Assembly (NCBI GenBank): GCA_025936595.1
Contig: JAICTB010000106.1
Coordinates: 1-7,767, forward strand
Length of the DNA: 7,767 bases
DNA from: Thermoleophilia bacterium
GTDB lineage: Bacteria; Actinomycetota; Thermoleophilia; Gaiellales; Gaiellaceae
Reading direction: 5' to 3'
The notes under the pieces are model-generated. The model ran no database searches. It was not told the DNA's origin and saw nothing but the letters and a program-made list of their open reading frames with translations. The position numbers and the translations under genes were made by a program. Positions 1-6,124 of this stretch are shown piece by piece (the stretch's first letter is position 1; each line of letters starts with the position of its first letter).

Positions 1-225
1 CAGGTACGCGCCGACGACGAGCCAGACGAACAGGTTGAGCGAGCCGGCCCAGGTCGACCAGGGGAAGGCGCCCGCGTGCGCCGCCTGCGCCCCGAGGAGC
101 GCGGTCTGTGCGAGCCACCCGAGCCGCACGCCCCACGTGGCAGCCCGCGAGGTGCGAACGGTCGCGTAGGCGAAGGCCGCCTCGCCGTAGCCGAGCACGG
201 CCGGCCAGAAGAGCACCTCAGCCAC
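1..225 (-). CDS. CcsA-like cytochrome c assembly protein (3' end off window)
   Basis: Only the first 75 residues are visible; the gene continues past the left edge. It starts VAEVLFWPAVLGYGEAAFAY, a membrane helix. A basic loop and a second hydrophobic stretch LGWLAQTALLGAQAAHAG follow, then FPWSTWAGSLNLFVWLVVGAYL. The last stretch fits the N-terminal pattern of CcsA/ResC/HemX-type proteins (G-FP followed by an aromatic-rich helix ending F-W), which hold haem and join it to apocytochrome c. It does not resemble the CcmF N-terminus. The GTG at 225 overlaps ccmD by eight bases; a GTG at 216 would begin one base after the ccmD stop and is equally possible. The WWD domain that would confirm the family is outside the window. 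Confidence 0.72.
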   Translation of the reverse strand, partial: MAEVLFWPAVLGYGEAAFAYATVRTSRAATWGVRLGWLAQTALLGAQAAHAGAFPWSTWAGSLNLFVWLVVGAYL

Positions 226-376
226 GGTTGCGCGCCTGCTCGACGAGCTCGCCCAGCTGCCGCTGCAGGCGCTGGAGCTTGGCCGCGACGATCGCGACCC
301 AGAGGAGCAGCGTGACGAAGACGACGAGGTACGCCGCCGCCACGTACTGCCACTCGGATGGAGGGCTGCTCGTCAC
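218..376 (-). CDS. ccmD: Small CcmD-like membrane protein
   Basis: A 52-residue protein with one transmembrane helix (about 11-31, rich in Val, Leu and Ala) after a short polar start containing SEWQYV. A charged tail follows, KLQRLQRQLGELVEQARNRG (33-52), which is likely helical or coiled. CcmD is a small single-span protein that stabilises CcmABC and helps release haem-loaded CcmE; sequence conservation is low, so the call rests on size, topology and position directly after ccmC. The GTG at 376 overlaps the ccmC stop (GTGA, 376-373), and the longer frame upstream to 736 is an Arg-rich shadow. Its stop overlaps the next gene's likely start by eight bases. Confidence 0.82.
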   Translation of the reverse strand: MTSSPPSEWQYVAAAYLVVFVTLLLWVAIVAAKLQRLQRQLGELVEQARNRG

Positions 377-1041
377 GCCAGCAGCTCGCGCAGCTCCCGC
401 AGGTGCGCGTCGATCCGCTTGCCGGCGAGCTCGACGCGGTAGAGCGTCGCGAAGACCGCGAGCACGGCGGCGAACGAGACGCAGAACGTGAGGAACTGCG
501 CGCCCGTCATCTGCGGGCCATGGGAGTTGAACACGACCGGATGAATGAAGTTCTGCGAGAGCCGGATCGCGAGGAACGAGACGGGAATCAGCACCACGCC
601 GAAGAGCGCATAGACGGCGCTCATGTTCGCGCGCGACGCGCCGGCGTCGACGGAGAAGCGCAGCATGAAGTACGCGCAGTAGAAGAGGAAGAGCACGAGA
701 AAGAGGACGAGCTGGTTCTCGCCCCACGACCACCACACGCCCCAGGACGCTTTCGCCCAGATCGAGCCCGTGATGAGCGTCAGCGCGCCGAACATGACGC
801 CCTGATGGATGGCGACGTAGCTCTCGGTGTCAGCGCGCGCGTCGCGGCTGCGCAGGTAGCGGAGAGCCTTCCAGGCGCCCCAGCCGAAGCAGACGTACGA
901 GGTGAGCGCGATCGGGACGTGGAAGTAGAAGATGCGCTGCGAGAAGCCCTGGTCGGCGTCGGACGGCACGTAGAAGAAGACGAGCGCGACCGCGAGGCCG
1001 ACGAGCGCGGCGGTGGCGACGGCGAGTGCGTGCGTCTTCAC
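373..1041 (-). CDS. ccmC: Haem-handling membrane protein CcmC
   Basis: CcmC presents haem to the chaperone CcmE at the outer face of the membrane. The 222-residue protein has six hydrophobic segments (about 5-24, 41-62, 80-98, 110-128, 140-160 and 181-201). Both expected haem-ligand histidines are present: His41 in FYFHVP and His167 in NFIHPVVF. The external tryptophan-rich motif is WGVWWSWGEN (100-109), where the canonical form ends in W-D; the Asp is replaced by Gly. The start is not fully settled: the GTG at 1041 is the first standard start before a clean membrane helix, but its Shine-Dalgarno is poor. The only nearby alternative, an ATT four codons upstream at 1053, is a rare start. Both lie within 17 bases of the ccmB stop. 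The stop overlaps the ccmD-like start as GTGA. Confidence 0.92.
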   Translation of the reverse strand: MKTHALAVATAALVGLAVALVFFYVPSDADQGFSQRIFYFHVPIALTSYVCFGWGAWKALRYLRSRDARADTESYVAIHQGVMFGALTLITGSIWAKASWGVWWSWGENQLVLFLVLFLFYCAYFMLRFSVDAGASRANMSAVYALFGVVLIPVSFLAIRLSQNFIHPVVFNSHGPQMTGAQFLTFCVSFAAVLAVFATLYRVELAGKRIDAHLRELRELLA

Positions 1042-1057
1042 CGTGGGAATCGTAGAC

Positions 1058-1675
1058 CTAGACCTCTGCGACGACGTACTCGAACGTGGCCCACGCGAGC
1101 ACGACGAAGATCGCGTCGTACAGCACGAGGAACCAGAGGTAGCCTCCCACGCCGCCGACGACGATCGGGATCGCCATCGGCAGGAAGAGGAGCGGCAGGA
1201 GGAGCTCGCGGGCTCGCCCCGCGACCGCCATCGCGCCGAAGAGCGTGCCGACGGCCGCGATCCCGAGGTCGGCCAGCGCAACCGCGACGACGGTGCGGCC
1301 CCCGATGCCCGAGAAGAACGCGGCGAAGGCCGGCAGCGCGACGACCTCCGCGGCGGCGAGGAACGCCAGCACGGCGAGCGACTTCGCGAGCCAGATGGCG
1401 CTGCGGTCGCACGGCGCAAGAACGAGCGCGTCGAACATGCCCTGCTCGCGCTCGGCCACGAACGCCCGGGTCAGCCCGAGGAGCGCGGTGAAGATCAGCG
1501 CCGACCAGAGGAGGCCGAGCGCCGCGGTGTGACCGGCGCCGCGCGGCAGCGCGAAGTGGAAGATCGTCAGCGCGGCAAGCACGAACAGCAGCATCGAGGG
1601 CAAGGTCTCCTTCGCCCGCAGCTCCAGCAGCAGGTCCTTCCGGGTCAGCGCGACCACATCCGAGAGGTACGTCAT
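1058..1675 (-). CDS. ccmB: Haem-exporter membrane subunit CcmB
   Basis: Membrane permease of the CcmABCD complex in the cytoplasmic membrane. The 205-residue protein starts with the short cytoplasmic helix VVALTRKDLLLELRAKETLP (7-26) and has about six hydrophobic segments (near 27-42, 50-69, 96-120, 128-151, 158-177 and 179-200). Family-typical stretches are FVAEREQGMFDALVLAP (72-88), the cytoplasmic loop matching the CcmB E-G-LEAL-LSP pattern, and GRARELLLPLLFLPMAIPIVVGG (153-175). It is slightly shorter than E. coli CcmB (about 220). It follows ccmA by 31 bases, the largest gap in the whole run from 6562 to the left edge, and is followed by ccmC. Identification rests on these motifs and on gene order. 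Confidence 0.93.
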   Translation of the reverse strand: MTYLSDVVALTRKDLLLELRAKETLPSMLLFVLAALTIFHFALPRGAGHTAALGLLWSALIFTALLGLTRAFVAEREQGMFDALVLAPCDRSAIWLAKSLAVLAFLAAAEVVALPAFAAFFSGIGGRTVVAVALADLGIAAVGTLFGAMAVAGRARELLLPLLFLPMAIPIVVGGVGGYLWFLVLYDAIFVVLAWATFEYVVAEV

Positions 1676-1683
1676 CGCTCCCG

Positions 1684-1688
1684 CTCCC
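1684..1688 (-). promoter_or_regulatory. Shine-Dalgarno sequence of ccmB
   Basis: GGGAG on the minus strand, eight bases before the ATG at 1675. It is the clearest ribosome binding site among the cytochrome genes. It supports this ATG as the ccmB start, because the open frame continues upstream through ccmA as a shadow. A second GGGAG (1682-1678) is only two bases from the ATG and is too close to be the main site. Confidence 0.65.
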
Positions 1689-1706
1689 GTGGCTGCCCGT
1701 AATAGC

Positions 1707-2279
1707 TCACGCGAACGCCAGCCGCTGGGTCGCGCGCGCTTCGACACGCTGCGGCTCATGGGTCGCAACGACGTGCGTGCGCTCCTCGCCGAGCAGGTCG
1801 TCGAGAAGCGCGGCGCCCTGCGCGTCGAGCGCGTTGTACGGCTCGTCGAGCAGGAGCAGCTGCGGGTCGTGAAGCAACACGCGGCAGAGGCCGAGGCGCT
1901 GCTGCATCCCACGCGAGAACGTCGACACGCGCTCGTGACGCACGTCCCAGAGGCCGAAGCGCTCGAGCAGCATGCCGATGCGCTCGCCGCGCTCCGGCAA
2001 GCGGTAGAGACGGCCGAAGAGCGTCAGGTTCTCGAGTGGCGTCAGCTCGCGGTAGACGAGCGGGTCGTGGCCGAGGTAGCCGATCGTGTGCCGCTCGGGC
2101 CGGCGCAGCTCGCCCGAGGTCGGTGCGGCAAGCCCCGCGAGCACGCGCAGGAGCGTCGTCTTGCCGGAGCCGTTCGGGCCGGTCACGAGCAGGAACGCGC
2201 CGTCCGCGAGCTCGACGTCCACGCCCCGGAAGACACGCCGGTCGCCGTAGCGCATTGCGAGCGCGCGCGCCGCGATCAC
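1707..2279 (-). CDS. ccmA: Haem-exporter ABC ATPase CcmA
   Basis: ATP-binding subunit of the CcmABCD complex, which works with CcmE in System I cytochrome c maturation. The 190-residue ABC domain has Walker A GPNGSGKTT (34-42), the Q-loop region as YLGHDPLVYRELTPLENL (68-85), the signature as FSRGMQQRL (121-129), Walker B LLLLDEPYNALD (141-152) and the switch His174 in ATHE. The GH-D-P and ENL features and the short length match CcmA rather than generic drug exporters, and the neighbouring ccmB, ccmC and ccmD settle it. The GTG start at 2279 overlaps the preceding stop as GTGA and is preceded by GAGGTG eight bases upstream. The frame extends to 2531 only as an Arg-rich shadow. It is slightly short at the C-terminus compared with E. 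coli CcmA (about 205-207 residues). Confidence 0.93.
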   Translation of the reverse strand: MIAARALAMRYGDRRVFRGVDVELADGAFLLVTGPNGSGKTTLLRVLAGLAAPTSGELRRPERHTIGYLGHDPLVYRELTPLENLTLFGRLYRLPERGERIGMLLERFGLWDVRHERVSTFSRGMQQRLGLCRVLLHDPQLLLLDEPYNALDAQGAALLDDLLGEERTHVVATHEPQRVEARATQRLAFA

Positions 2280-3001
2280 CTCCGGTACACCTCGGCGGCC
2301 GCGCGATGAAAGCCGTCGGGCTGCCCTGCGGCGACGAACGCGGCAGCGATCTCGTCCATCTCGCCCGCCCAGCGCCAACCTTTCGAGGCGGCGGACCGCT
2401 CCGCACGCGCCAGCCGCTCGTGCAGCTCCGGGATCGACTCGCTCCATTCGGCAAGGAGCGGCGCCTCGACGCCGTAGTGCCGCGCGACGTCGCGAATCGC
2501 GAGCAGCAGGGCGGCGGAGCCCTTCGACCACGCGGCGTACGCCATCTTCAGCGCCGAGGCGTCCCTGACGATCCTCGCCTCGAGGAGGGTGCCGTCGAAG
2601 AGCGATGCGACCTCCGCCGCCCGTGCACCCGACAGATAGAGGCGCGTGCCCGGTTCCCGGGGCGGGCCGCCGACGATGCCGCCGTCCACGAACGCCGGCT
2701 GCAGCGTTCCGATCTCGCGCGAGGTGGCGGGCGAGACGGCGTTCGCGTCCACGTACAACCCGCCGAAGCCGCGCGCGGCGCGGGCAACCTCGAGCGCCAC
2801 GTGCGGCGGGCAGATCGAGAGCACGAGACCGGATTGCCGCACGAGGTGCTCGACGGTCCCGACGTCCCGGAACGCAACGGCGCGGGCGCGCGTCTCGTCG
2901 CTCCGCCCGTCGGATGCCCAGAGCACGTCGTGGCCGTTGCCGACGAGCAGGTCGCCGATCGCCGATCCCATCTCGCCGGGGTGGAGCAGCCCGACGTTCA
3001 C
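2276..3001 (-). CDS. NAD(P)-binding dehydrogenase with DUF1932-type C-terminus
   Basis: A 241-residue member of the 6-phosphogluconate/beta-hydroxyacid dehydrogenase superfamily; the substrate is unknown. An N-terminal Rossmann fold shows the dinucleotide loop GLLHPGEMGSAIG (4-16). It is followed by LSICPPHVALEVA (61-73), the substrate-loop-like VDANAVSP (84-91) and GGIVGGPP (107-114). The helical C-terminal part has SALKMAYAAWSKGSAALL (149-166), typical of DUF1932 proteins; Lys152 is the likely counterpart of the superfamily's catalytic lysine. The GTG at 3001 overlaps the ubiA stop and is placed exactly before the first Rossmann strand; the frame continues upstream to 3538 only as a shadow of ubiA. 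It ends in another GTGA overlap with ccmA. Its location between a quinone prenyltransferase and haem export genes does not reveal its role. The family call is firm; function is unassigned. Confidence 0.85.
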   Translation of the reverse strand: MNVGLLHPGEMGSAIGDLLVGNGHDVLWASDGRSDETRARAVAFRDVGTVEHLVRQSGLVLSICPPHVALEVARAARGFGGLYVDANAVSPATSREIGTLQPAFVDGGIVGGPPREPGTRLYLSGARAAEVASLFDGTLLEARIVRDASALKMAYAAWSKGSAALLLAIRDVARHYGVEAPLLAEWSESIPELHERLARAERSAASKGWRWAGEMDEIAAAFVAAGQPDGFHRAAAEVYRR

Positions 3002-3843
3002 AGAACGTCCGCGAGCACGAACGCGAAGAAAGCGACGGAGATGACGCCGTTCATCGTGAAGAACGCCGCGTCCAGCCGGCGCAGGTCGCCTGGCCGGACG
3101 AGCGAGTGCTCGTAGAAGAGGAGCGCGGCGACACTCACGACCCCGAGCCAGTAGGGAAGCCCCACGTGAAGCCCGGCGCCGGCAGCGATCAGCAGCACGA
3201 CGGTCGCAAGGTGCAGCAGGCGTGCACCTGCGAATGCGCCGCGCTCGCCGAACCGCGTCGCCCAGGAATGAAGGCCCTGCTCGCGATCGACGTCCACGTC
3301 GAAGAGCGCGTAGAAGAGATCGAAGCCGGCGACCCACGCGGCGACCGCCGCGCCGAGCGCCCACGCCTGCCACGGCAGCTGCCCCTTGATCGCCGCCCAG
3401 GCGCCGACGGGCGCAAGTCCGTCGACCGCGCCGAGCCAGAGGTGGCAGAGCCACGTGAAGCGCTTGAGGTACGGATAGACGACGAATGCGGCGACGGGGA
3501 TCGGCGAGAGCCAGCGCACGAGCGGGTCGAGCTGCCACACCGAGACGGCATAGAGCGCGAGCGCGCTCGCGCAGAACATGAGCACGTCCTTCGCCGACAG
3601 CGCTCCCGACGGAAGCTCGCGCGTCGCGGTGCGCGGGTTCAACGCGTCGACGCGCGCGTCGATCAAGCGGTTGAGCGCCATCGCGAGCGAGCGCGCCCCG
3701 ACCATCGCCAACGTGATCCAGAAGAGATCGTGTGCAGAGGGGACGCCGTCGACCGCGAGAAACGCGCCGACGTAGGCGAAGGGCAGGGCAAAGATCGTGT
3801 GCTCGAACTTGACGAGCCGGTAGTAGAGGCGGGCGACCCTCAT
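2998..3843 (-). CDS. UbiA-family prenyltransferase, probably for menaquinone (MqnP-like)
   Basis: Integral membrane enzyme that attaches a polyprenyl chain to an aromatic acid. The 281-residue protein opens with LYYRLVKFEHTIFALPFAYVGAF, characteristic of 4-hydroxybenzoate-polyprenyltransferase-like proteins. It has the first Asp-rich motif NRLIDARVD (Asn58, Asp62, Asp66) and the second as FDVDVD (Asp182-Asp186) before REQGLHS. Several hydrophobic segments, about eight or nine, are visible. In bacteria lacking ubiquinone, such proteins usually belong to the futalosine menaquinone pathway, prenylating 1,4-dihydroxy-6-naphthoate (MqnP); this assignment is inference, since no other mqn gene is here. 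The ATG at 3843 has AGGGA five bases upstream, overlapping the end of the mog gene. The stop overlaps the next start as GTGA (3001-2998). A different aromatic acceptor is the main alternative. Confidence 0.88.
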   Translation of the reverse strand: MRVARLYYRLVKFEHTIFALPFAYVGAFLAVDGVPSAHDLFWITLAMVGARSLAMALNRLIDARVDALNPRTATRELPSGALSAKDVLMFCASALALYAVSVWQLDPLVRWLSPIPVAAFVVYPYLKRFTWLCHLWLGAVDGLAPVGAWAAIKGQLPWQAWALGAAVAAWVAGFDLFYALFDVDVDREQGLHSWATRFGERGAFAGARLLHLATVVLLIAAGAGLHVGLPYWLGVVSVAALLFYEHSLVRPGDLRRLDAAFFTMNGVISVAFFAFVLADVL

Positions 3844-3850
3844 CAGATCC

Positions 3851-4330
3851 CTAGGTCTGCTCGTGCGCCGTCGGCGCGTCGGCGAGCAGCGCGAGCGCGT
3901 GGCGAAGCGCGGGGCCCAGCACCGCGTAGCCGTCGCGGCAGCCGCCGGGCGAGCCGGGCAGGTTAACGACGAGCGTGCGGCCGCGCACGCCTGCGACGCC
4001 GCGCGAGAGCAGGCCGTGCGGCGTCTTCGCGATCGAGTCGGCGCGCAGCGCCTCGGCGATGCCGGGCGCCTCGCGCTCGATCACCTCACGCGTCGCCTCG
4101 GGCGTCACGTCACGCGGGGCGAGGCCGGTGCCGCCCGTCGTGAGAACCAGGCTCCGGTCCACAGCGAGCTCTTCGATCGCCGACGCGATCTCGCCGGCCT
4201 CGTCTGCGACCACACGTCGCTCGGTCTCGAACCCGTCCGCGCGGAGAAGCTCGTCGAGCACGTCGCCGCTCGCGTCGTCGGCCTCCCCGCGTGAGACGCG
4301 GTCCGAGACCGTCAGCACGGCCGCCTTCAC
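3851..4330 (-). CDS. mog: Molybdopterin adenylyltransferase, MogA/MoaB family
   Basis: MogA/MoaB proteins adenylylate molybdopterin, preparing it for molybdenum insertion by MoeA. The 159-residue protein has the full domain: AVLTVSDRVSRGEADDASG (4-22), the MPT/nucleotide-binding loop TTGGTGLAPRDVTPEAT (64-80), APGIAEALR (88-96), and SRGVAGVRGRTLVVNLPGSP (109-128). The GTG start at 4330 overlaps the moaC stop as GTGA and is preceded by AGAAGG, a good Shine-Dalgarno inside the end of moaC, which supports this start. It is followed after 7 bases by the UbiA-family gene. MogA and MoaB names are used interchangeably for this short form in actinobacteria, so the symbol is approximate while the activity is fairly secure. 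Confidence 0.93.
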   Translation of the reverse strand: MKAAVLTVSDRVSRGEADDASGDVLDELLRADGFETERRVVADEAGEIASAIEELAVDRSLVLTTGGTGLAPRDVTPEATREVIEREAPGIAEALRADSIAKTPHGLLSRGVAGVRGRTLVVNLPGSPGGCRDGYAVLGPALRHALALLADAPTAHEQT

Positions 4331-4764
4331 TCCTTCACCTTCTCGACGAGCTCGACCGAGAACGTCATCTCCCTGTCGATCGCCTTCGCCATGTCGTACA
4401 CGGTCAGGGCCGCGACCGACGCGCCGGTCAGAGCCTCCATCTCGACGCCGGTCTGCGCCGTCGTCTCCGCGGACGCGACGATCTCGACGCCGTCGCCGCT
4501 CACGTGCACCTCGACCGCCACGTGCGACAGCGCGAGCGGATGACAGAGCGGGATCAACTCGGACGTACGCTTCGCCGCCATGATCCCCGCAAGCTGCGCG
4601 GTCGTGAGCGCGTCGCCCTTCGGTAGCTCGCGCAGGCGTGCGGCGGTGGCGGGTGCCATCCGGACGAGCGCGCGCGCGACTGCGCGCCGCCGCTGCTCCG
4701 GCTTCGCGCCGACGTCGACCATCCGAACGGCCCCCGTGTCGTCGACGTGCGACAGCTCGTTCAT
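4327..4764 (-). CDS. moaC: Cyclic pyranopterin monophosphate synthase MoaC
   Basis: Second enzyme of molybdenum cofactor synthesis. With MoaA it converts GTP to cyclic pyranopterin monophosphate, MoaC acting on the 3',8-cyclo-GTP product of MoaA. The 145-residue protein is co-linear with E. coli MoaC, with the last residues somewhat shorter. It carries the family blocks: KGDALTTAQLAGIMAAKRT (49-67), ELIPLCHPLALS (69-80, active-site His75), GVEMEALTGASVAALTVYDM (106-125) and Lys127 after catalytic Asp124. The ATG at 4764 starts the conserved SHVDDTGAVRMVDV region; the reading frame continues upstream to 4962 only as an antisense-like Arg/Ser-rich shadow of otsA and was discarded. It lies 16 bases after otsA with a poor Shine-Dalgarno. 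It overlaps the next gene by GTGA at 4330-4327, a typical pairing with a MogA/MoaB gene. moaA is not in the window. Confidence 0.96.
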   Translation of the reverse strand: MNELSHVDDTGAVRMVDVGAKPEQRRRAVARALVRMAPATAARLRELPKGDALTTAQLAGIMAAKRTSELIPLCHPLALSHVAVEVHVSGDGVEIVASAETTAQTGVEMEALTGASVAALTVYDMAKAIDREMTFSVELVEKVKE

Positions 4765-4780
4765 GCGCGGAAGGGTACGC

Positions 4781-6121
4781 CTATGAGCGATCGAGGTCGG
4801 TGAGCAACCCGTCGATCCAGCGGCCGACGTCATGCTCCCGGACGTGCGAGCGAAGTGCCTCGGCGCGATGCGCCCGTTCTGCAGCGTCCATCGAGAGCCC
4901 TTCGTGCAGCGCCTCGGCCTGGCCCCAGAGGTCGAACGGGTTGATCGTGATTGCCCACTCACCGAGCTCTTCGTGCGCGCCGGCGTTCTCGGAGAGGACG
5001 AGCACGCCGTCCCGCTCGTTCACGAGCGGCCCCTCTTTTGCAACGAGGTTCATGCCGTCGTAGACCGGATTCACGAGCAGCACGTCGTAGCGCGTGAAAG
5101 CCGCGATCGACTGCGGGAAGTTGTCCTCGACGCGCAGATCGATCGCGCCCGGAAAGCGCGCGTTCACCGAGGCCGCGGCCGCCTCGATCGCAGCCGAGTA
5201 CTCGGCGTAGGCCGGAATCGCCTGGCGCGACGGGTCGAGCAGAGCGAGCAGCCGGACGCGCCCCTGATGCTCGGGATGCGTCTCGAGCAGCAGCTCGAAG
5301 GCGTGGAAGCCGCGCACGATGTTCTTCGACGGGTCGGTGCGGTCGACGCGCACGATCAGCCGCTCCGGGCGCGGTAGCTGCGCCTGCTCCGCCCGCACGG
5401 CGTCGCTCGAGCGCAGCTCCTCGAACTCCGCCACGTCGACGGAGATCGCGTGATGGGTGATGCGCGTCCTCCCGGCGCCGGCGCAGCTCAGCTCGAAATT
5501 ACGCGCCCACCGCTCGGTGTGAAACGAGACGACGTCGTTCGCAAGCAGACCGTCGTAGACGGCGCCGCGCATCGGCTCCGGCAAGACTGTCCAGTCGGTC
5601 GGCCACGGGATGTGCACGAAGTGCGCGAGGCGCGCGTCGGGCCGCGCGTCACGCACGAACCGCGGTGCGAGGTAGAGGTGGTAGTCGTGGAAGAACACCG
5701 TCGCGCCCGGGTTGTTGTCCAACTCGACAACGACGGCCTCGGCGAACGAGCGGTTCACCCGCACGTAGCCGTCGTGCCAGGCCTCGTGAAAGTCGTGGCC
5801 GAGAGAGGGGCTCTCCACGCGCGCCCAGAGCGCATGCTGGATGAACCACAGCATCGGGTTCGCGACGACGTTGTAGTACAGGTCGTACGCCGCCTCGTCG
5901 TGCGCGATGAGCACGGCCTCGCCGCCGCCCTCGGCGGCGACGGCGCGATCCTCCTCCGTCATCGCACTCGCAATCCACGTCACGTCGTGGAGCTGCTGCA
6001 ACCCCCGGAGCGCGGTCGCAAGCCCGCCGCCGCCGCGCCGTGCGACGCGCCGACCGTCCACGCGCTCGTAGGCGACGGGGCCGCGATTCGAGACGACGAT
6101 CAGCTTGCGGCGATCGGGCAA
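4781..6121 (-). CDS. otsA: GT20 glycosyltransferase, trehalose-6-phosphate synthase-like
   Basis: Predicted to transfer glucose from a nucleotide sugar to glucose 6-phosphate, giving trehalose 6-phosphate for stress protection. The protein has 446 residues, close to the usual OtsA length. Landmarks: N-terminal LIVVSNRGPV (7-16); glycine-rich donor loop at 30-33; NPMLWFIQH (88-96) where E. coli OtsA has LWP; HDYH (145-148); HIPWPTDW (170-177); donor-phosphate region RVDRTDPSKN (258-267); and YDGMNLVAKEGPLV (354-367) with SENAGAHEEL (377-386). The RVDRT-SKN and WFIQH variants recall a divergent actinobacterial GT20 group, so sugar donor (UDP- or GDP-glucose) or acceptor could differ, and a glucosylglycerol-phosphate synthase or pseudo-glycosyltransferase role is not excluded. 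The start is a TTG at 6121, two codons after the kinase TAG (6127-6125) in the same frame, with no good Shine-Dalgarno; later starts would cut the conserved first strand. No otsB phosphatase is in the window. Confidence 0.85.
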   Translation of the reverse strand: MPDRRKLIVVSNRGPVAYERVDGRRVARRGGGGLATALRGLQQLHDVTWIASAMTEEDRAVAAEGGGEAVLIAHDEAAYDLYYNVVANPMLWFIQHALWARVESPSLGHDFHEAWHDGYVRVNRSFAEAVVVELDNNPGATVFFHDYHLYLAPRFVRDARPDARLAHFVHIPWPTDWTVLPEPMRGAVYDGLLANDVVSFHTERWARNFELSCAGAGRTRITHHAISVDVAEFEELRSSDAVRAEQAQLPRPERLIVRVDRTDPSKNIVRGFHAFELLLETHPEHQGRVRLLALLDPSRQAIPAYAEYSAAIEAAAASVNARFPGAIDLRVEDNFPQSIAAFTRYDVLLVNPVYDGMNLVAKEGPLVNERDGVLVLSENAGAHEELGEWAITINPFDLWGQAEALHEGLSMDAAERAHRAEALRSHVREHDVGRWIDGLLTDLDRS

Positions 6122-6124
6122 CCG

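Noticed and set aside
1051..1053. ATT as the ccmC start, with AGG seven bases upstream
   Set aside because: ATT starts are very rare. The GTG at 1041 is only four codons later and leaves the first membrane helix intact, so I preferred it, but spacing does not exclude ATT.
358..1491. Long plus-strand open frame (377 codons) over ccmC and ccmB
   Set aside because: The product is dominated by Arg, Glu and Ala with no recognisable domain, and it lies antisense to well-supported ccm genes. It is a by-product of high GC codon bias.
3002..3538. N-terminal extension of the DUF1932 dehydrogenase frame
   Set aside because: The extension is an Arg-rich shadow of the UbiA-family gene; the Rossmann strand begins exactly after the GTG at 3001.
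2605..3966. Plus-strand open frame of 453 codons, the longest in the window
   Set aside because: Arg/Glu-rich low-complexity translation antisense to the UbiA-family and dehydrogenase genes, which have clear motifs.
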